Below are positions 60,655 through 64,000 of a stretch of DNA of 64,000 nucleotides, one piece after another. The notes below the pieces were generated by a model. The model did not search any database and had not been told where the DNA came from. It saw only the letters and a list, made by a program, of their open reading frames with translations. A program made the translations under genes and the position numbers. Position 1 is the first letter of the stretch. Each line of letters begins with the position of its first letter. Source of the DNA: Aliiroseovarius subalbicans (GTDB lineage Bacteria > Pseudomonadota > Alphaproteobacteria > Rhodobacterales > Rhodobacteraceae); assembly GCF_022678625.1 (NCBI RefSeq), contig NZ_JALBYQ010000001.1, positions 930,001-994,000 of the forward strand, read 5' to 3'.

Positions 60655-61354
60655 AACCTTCACCGCCCTGCTCTTCGCCCATGTGCTGGCGGACTTCGTG
60701 TTCCAGACCAACTGGATCAACGCCAACAAGCGCAAGCCCTCGGTGCTTCTGCTGCATGCGCTCATCGTGCTGGTCACCGCACAGGCCGCGCTGGGCCGCT
60801 ATGACGCGCCCGAGCTTCTGGTGCTGGCCGCGGCGCATCTGGTGATCGACGCGGTGAAAGCCCGGGGCGGGTTTGGCTCGCTCACCGCCTTCGGGCTGGA
60901 TCAGGCCGCGCATCTGTTCACACTCGGGGCGCTGGCGGTTCATGCGCCGGGCCTCTGGGGCACCTGGCCCGCCCCCGCTCTGCCCCTGATGGCGCTGGCC
61001 ACCGGGCTGATCATCGCCACACGCGCCGGGGGCTTCGCCATTGGTCTGCTCATGCGCCCGCATTCGATGCGCATCCGCAACAACGGGCTCAGGGGCGGCG
61101 GCTGGACCATTGGCGTGCTGGAGCGCGGGTTGGTTTTTCTGCTGATCCTTGGCGGCCTGCCGCTTGGCGTCGGCTTTCTGGTCGCGGCGAAATCGATCCT
61201 GCGCTTCGGCACCGCCAGCCGCGATCAGCGCACGGCGGAATATGTGATCATCGGCACGCTGGCCAGTATCGGCTGGGCCATTGTGACCGCTTTCGCCACC
61301 CAAGCGCTGCTTACCCTGCTGCCCCCGCTTGAGATTGCCGCGCTCAGCCCCTAG
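60647..61354 (+). CDS. DUF3307 domain-containing membrane protein
   Basis: The 235-residue protein has six or so hydrophobic segments. Its N-terminus, TFTALLFAHVLADFVFQTNWI, and the following HALIVLVTAQ and LAAAHLVIDAVKAR are the DUF3307 pattern, with conserved His and Asp residues inside membrane segments. Function is unknown. ACAGGATG gives a short ribosome site, and the ATG lies within the SatD-like gene, so the two are translated together and probably act together. Confidence 0.85.
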   Translation: MIETFTALLFAHVLADFVFQTNWINANKRKPSVLLLHALIVLVTAQAALGRYDAPELLVLAAAHLVIDAVKARGGFGSLTAFGLDQAAHLFTLGALAVHAPGLWGTWPAPALPLMALATGLIIATRAGGFAIGLLMRPHSMRIRNNGLRGGGWTIGVLERGLVFLLILGGLPLGVGFLVAAKSILRFGTASRDQRTAEYVIIGTLASIGWAIVTAFATQALLTLLPPLEIAALSP

Positions 61355-61382
61355 ATTGAGGCCAAGCGAAAAGGATCACCCC

Positions 61383-61745
61383 ATGTTCTCCATCCCCGGC
61401 AAGCAAGCCATTTCCATGACCGACAAGGCCGCAAGCCAGATTGCCAAGCTGATGGCCAAGGACGGCCACCAGGGCCTGCGTATCGGCGTCAAGAAAGGCG
61501 GCTGTGCGGGCATGGAATACACGATGGAATACGTGGACGCCGTCGACCCGCTGGACGAGGTGGTGGAACAGGACGGCGCGCGGGTGATGATTGCACCGAT
61601 GGCGCAGATGTTCCTGTTCGGCACCCAGATCGATTACGAAGTGTCGCTTCTGGAAGCCGGGTTCAAGTTCAAGAACCCCAACGTGACCGAGGCCTGTGGC
61701 TGCGGCGAATCGATCAAGTTCGACGAAAGCCTGGCGCCGGAATGA
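61383..61745 (+). CDS. sufA: HesB/IscA/SufA-family Fe-S cluster assembly protein
   Basis: The 120-residue A-type carrier has the three conserved cysteines: GGCAGMEY (C47 region) and the C-terminal ACGCGES. It delivers Fe-S clusters to target proteins. AAAGGATCACCCC precedes the ATG at 61383. The stop overlaps the next gene by four bases. With sufT nearby it may feed the Fe-S enzymes of the window, such as IspG. Confidence 0.93.
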   Translation: MFSIPGKQAISMTDKAASQIAKLMAKDGHQGLRIGVKKGGCAGMEYTMEYVDAVDPLDEVVEQDGARVMIAPMAQMFLFGTQIDYEVSLLEAGFKFKNPNVTEACGCGESIKFDESLAPE

Positions 61746-62068
61746 GCGTCTCGGACGCCGATATTGCCTTTGCGCTGGAGCTGTTCGAGGGCATCGGCCC
61801 CCTGACCACACGCAAAATGATGGGCGGGCTGTGCTTGTATAGCGAGGGCACGATCTTCGCCATGCTGCATTCCGATGGCGCGATCCTGCTCAAGGGTCAG
61901 GGTGATTTCAAAACGGTGCTGGGCGACGCCGGTTGGCAACCCTGGACCTATACGCGCAAGGATGGCGCGGCGTCCTCAATGCCCTATTGGTTCGTGCCTG
62001 ATGACGTTCTGGACGACGCCGATCTGGCTTGCGATTGGGCGCGGCGCGCGCTTGCGGTCCTGCGCTAA
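61742..62068 (+). CDS. TfoX/Sxy N-terminal domain protein
   Basis: The 108-residue protein has the TfoX N-terminal pattern: GIGPLTTRKMMGGLCLYSEG, AMLHSDGAILLKGQGDF and MPYWFVPDDVLDD. It lacks the C-terminal domain present in the competence regulator of gammaproteobacteria. Function in alphaproteobacteria is unknown. It is coupled to sufA by a four-base overlap and ends four bases inside the convergent oxygenase gene. Confidence 0.9.
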   Translation: MSVSDADIAFALELFEGIGPLTTRKMMGGLCLYSEGTIFAMLHSDGAILLKGQGDFKTVLGDAGWQPWTYTRKDGAASSMPYWFVPDDVLDDADLACDWARRALAVLR

Positions 62069-62982
62069 GCCTTCCCCTGCCCCATCAGGTGCAGATAGGT
62101 TTCATCGAACCGCTTCTTCAGGTGATCCCCGGCCAGGATCGGGGCTTTCGCCCCCTCGGGCGCCACGTTGGTGTCGTGGGTTGGGTTGAAGAACAGCGGC
62201 ACAGAAATCCGCTCGGCCTTGGTGCCGACCACACGGTGCAGCGTTGCCTTTACCCGGCCCCCGGACCACATTTCCAGCATTTCACCGAAATTGATCACGA
62301 ACTCACCCACCGGCGCGTTGACCGGCAACCAGCTGCCGTCGGTCGCCTGCACCTCAAGCCCGGCCACCCCGTCGCTGGCCAGCAGGGTCAGGCAGCCATA
62401 ATCGGTATGTGCTGCGATGCCGAAATCCTTCTCGCTGGCCCAATCCGGGCGCGGCGGGTAATAATTTCCGCGCAAAAGCGCCATCGGGCGGCTGAACGCC
62501 TTGTCAAAATAGCTTTCGTCGCGCCCCAGCACCGCGGCAATCGCGCTCAGAAGCGTCATGGCGACCTTCATTGCGTCGCTGAAATAGGCCTCGACCTCAC
62601 CCCGAAATCCCGGCAGGTCCGGCCACAGGTTTTCGCCATAGACCGACAAGTTCTGGTCCCGCACCGGATCGCCCTGTCTCAGTTGAAAACCGCAGTCGAA
62701 CACCTGTTTGTAATCCGGGTTCGCATCCGGATCGACCTGTTCCGACCCCGGCCCGCCCCAGCCCCGGTTCGACCCGGTCCGCGCCATGTTCACCGCCTGT
62801 TTTTCCGCCTCGGGCAGGTGGAAAAACGCTTGATAAGCCGCAAACACACGGGTCATGCGTTCTTGCGTCAGTCCGGTGTTGTAAACGGTCAGAAACCCGG
62901 TCTCGGTCACACCTTCGGCCAGGCGCGCCATCGTGTCGGGGTCGCGCGCGGCAATTAGGGCGGTATCAAGTCTGGGGATCAT
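62065..62982 (-). CDS. isopenicillin N synthase-like 2-oxoglutarate/Fe(II) oxygenase
   Basis: The 305-residue protein starts at ATG 62982 behind AAGAGGAGCCCGCC. The iron site is His-x-Asp in [13 protein letters not shown] and a distal His in ATLHRVVG, and the 2-oxoglutarate binding R-x-S lies in [11 protein letters not shown]. An N-terminal DIOX_N domain precedes it. Its length fits the family. The substrate is unknown; bacterial relatives act on small metabolites. The 5' extension of the frame to 63084 is Arg-rich and rejected. Confidence 0.93.
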   Translation of the reverse strand: MIPRLDTALIAARDPDTMARLAEGVTETGFLTVYNTGLTQERMTRVFAAYQAFFHLPEAEKQAVNMARTGSNRGWGGPGSEQVDPDANPDYKQVFDCGFQLRQGDPVRDQNLSVYGENLWPDLPGFRGEVEAYFSDAMKVAMTLLSAIAAVLGRDESYFDKAFSRPMALLRGNYYPPRPDWASEKDFGIAAHTDYGCLTLLASDGVAGLEVQATDGSWLPVNAPVGEFVINFGEMLEMWSGGRVKATLHRVVGTKAERISVPLFFNPTHDTNVAPEGAKAPILAGDHLKKRFDETYLHLMGQGKA

Positions 62983-63098
62983 GGCGGGCTCCTCTTTTCC
63001 GAAGCGCTTGTGCCAAGGGACGGTGCGCGACGCAAGGCGGGGTTGACGACGGGCCGCGCGCGGCGGACAACGAAGGCAGATCAATCGGAGGGCAAATC

Positions 63099-63845
63099 AT
63101 GCGGCGCAAACTGGCAGCGGGAAATTGGAAGATGAACGGCCTGGGCGCGGGTCTGAGCGAGGTCGCGGCGCTGAAGGCCGCCCACCCGGCCCCCGGCGTC
63201 GATGTCCTGCTATGCCCGCCCGCGACCTTGCTTGCGCGGATGTCGGAAGTTGCCGGCGACACAATTGCCACCGGCGGGCAGGATTGCCATGACGCCAAAA
63301 ACGGCGCCCATACCGGCGACATCTCGGCCGCGATGCTGGCTGACGCGGGCGCAAGCCACGTCATCCTGGGACATTCCGAACGGCGCCAGGACCATGACGA
63401 GACCGACAATGACGTGCGTCAGAAGGCCAAGGCGGTGATGGCTGCGGGCCTGATCGCGGTGATCTGCGTGGGCGAAAGCCTGGATGAACGCGAACATGCC
63501 AACACGCTGCAGATCATTGGCGGGCAGCTTGCGGGCTCGATCCCTGATGCGGCCACCGCCGCCAACCTGGTCGTGGCCTATGAGCCCATTTGGGCCATTG
63601 GCACCGGCAAGATCCCCACCCTGGACCAGATCGGCGAAGTGCACGACTTCATCCGCGACACGCTGGAACGTCGCTTTGGCCCCGGCGTCGGCCGCTCGAC
63701 CCGCATCCTCTATGGCGGGTCGGTGAAGCCGTCCAATGCCACCGAGATCTTTGCGGTATCGAACGTGGACGGGGCGCTTGTGGGCGGTGCCAGCCTGAAA
63801 GCGGCCGATTTCTCGCCCATCATCACGGCGCTGGAGCAGGCCTGA
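63099..63845 (+). CDS. tpiA: triosephosphate isomerase
   Basis: The 248-residue glycolytic enzyme interconverts dihydroxyacetone phosphate and glyceraldehyde 3-phosphate. The N-terminal GNWKMNG holds the catalytic Lys, ILGHSERR the His, and [12 protein letters not shown] the Glu and the flexible loop. GGSVKPSN binds phosphate. Length is normal. It is divergent from the oxygenase gene, with 116 bp between. Confidence 0.97.
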   Translation: MRRKLAAGNWKMNGLGAGLSEVAALKAAHPAPGVDVLLCPPATLLARMSEVAGDTIATGGQDCHDAKNGAHTGDISAAMLADAGASHVILGHSERRQDHDETDNDVRQKAKAVMAAGLIAVICVGESLDEREHANTLQIIGGQLAGSIPDAATAANLVVAYEPIWAIGTGKIPTLDQIGEVHDFIRDTLERRFGPGVGRSTRILYGGSVKPSNATEIFAVSNVDGALVGGASLKAADFSPIITALEQA

Positions 63846-63907
63846 GCGTGCTTGACAGGCCTCTGTTAATTTAACACGTTAACGAAGCGCTGTGCAGGGA
63901 GCCCGCC

Positions 63908-64000
63908 ATGAACCATGACGACCTGAACCTCTGGTCCAAACGCGCCGCCGATTGGGCGCGCGATTATCACGCGGGTCTGCGCGACAAACCTGTACGCCCG
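63908..64000 (+). CDS. PLP-dependent decarboxylase-like protein, cut by window edge
   Basis: Only the first 31 codons are present from ATG 63908. They read like the start of group II pyridoxal-phosphate decarboxylases (LWSKRAADWARDYHAGLRD, then KPVRP). The gene is followed off the window. Upstream, an A/T-rich GTTAATTTAAC palindrome and a TTGACA (63852) may belong to its promoter. The family call is tentative because of the short length. Confidence 0.5.
   Translation, partial: MNHDDLNLWSKRAADWARDYHAGLRDKPVRP

Overview
The window is a gene-dense, GC-rich stretch of an alphaproteobacterial chromosome, almost certainly from a marine Rhodobacterales (Roseobacter-group) bacterium. The strongest pointers are a DMSP lyase of the DddP type with every expected active-site residue, a C4-pathway 5-aminolevulinate synthase, a heterotetrameric sarcosine oxidase operon, FnrL-type regulatory sites, and the surE-pcm-nlpD order. 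I see no insertion sequence, prophage, integrase or CRISPR array. It reads as ordinary chromosomal backbone with a few accessory patches.

Layout. 1-4850: the end of a methyltransferase gene (cut by the window edge), two genes of unknown function, an N-demethylase-like gene divergent from dddP, and a small cytochrome c behind a class II FNR promoter. 4865-12969: a nuclease-fold protein, a hydrolase-OsmC fusion, alr-mlaE-mlaF, a GFA protein in an A/T-richer patch, a PqiA-like protein, radA and cvpA. 13219-19411: purF, a secreted glycan-binding-type protein, a short-chain dehydrogenase, surE-pcm-nlpD. 19411-28240: der, bamB and a YfgM-like gene on the minus strand, then an RND efflux pair. 28263-33125: an Atm1-type ABC exporter divergent from an ArsR regulator, a LysM protein, a LOG-family protein and superoxide dismutase. 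33265-38414: soxBDAG. 38608-44706: ccmI-ruvX-DUF1289, ispG, rodZ and hemA with an FnrL site.

44763-49917 holds a secreted protein, a dipeptidase, a fluoroacetate-dehalogenase-like hydrolase, and a glycosyltransferase/sulfotransferase-like patch flanked by two paralogous tiny membrane proteins. 49984-52269 carries four tRNA genes (two identical tRNA-Asp, two tRNA-Val), a sterol-desaturase-family gene and a histidine phosphatase. 52291-58918 contains an HU protein with a histone-H1-like tail, a mini tail-fibre-domain protein, lon with a heat-shock type promoter, tgt and phhAB. 59036-64000 contains an Lrp regulator divergent from phhA, sufT, a SatD/cyclase-like HTH gene with a DUF3307 membrane partner, sufA, a TfoX-like gene, a 2-oxoglutarate oxygenase, tpiA and the start of a PLP decarboxylase.

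The most unusual signal is at 59923-60000: three 18-bp dyads repeated at exactly 30-bp intervals immediately before the SatD-like gene, with the promoter inside the array and probably a leaderless start. Other notable points are two FNR/FnrL promoters with near-ideal geometry, a 24-bp dyad between the Atm1 and ArsR genes, the dehalogenase residue pattern, and a recurrent intergenic double hairpin. All calls come from reading the sequence only. No database search was run.
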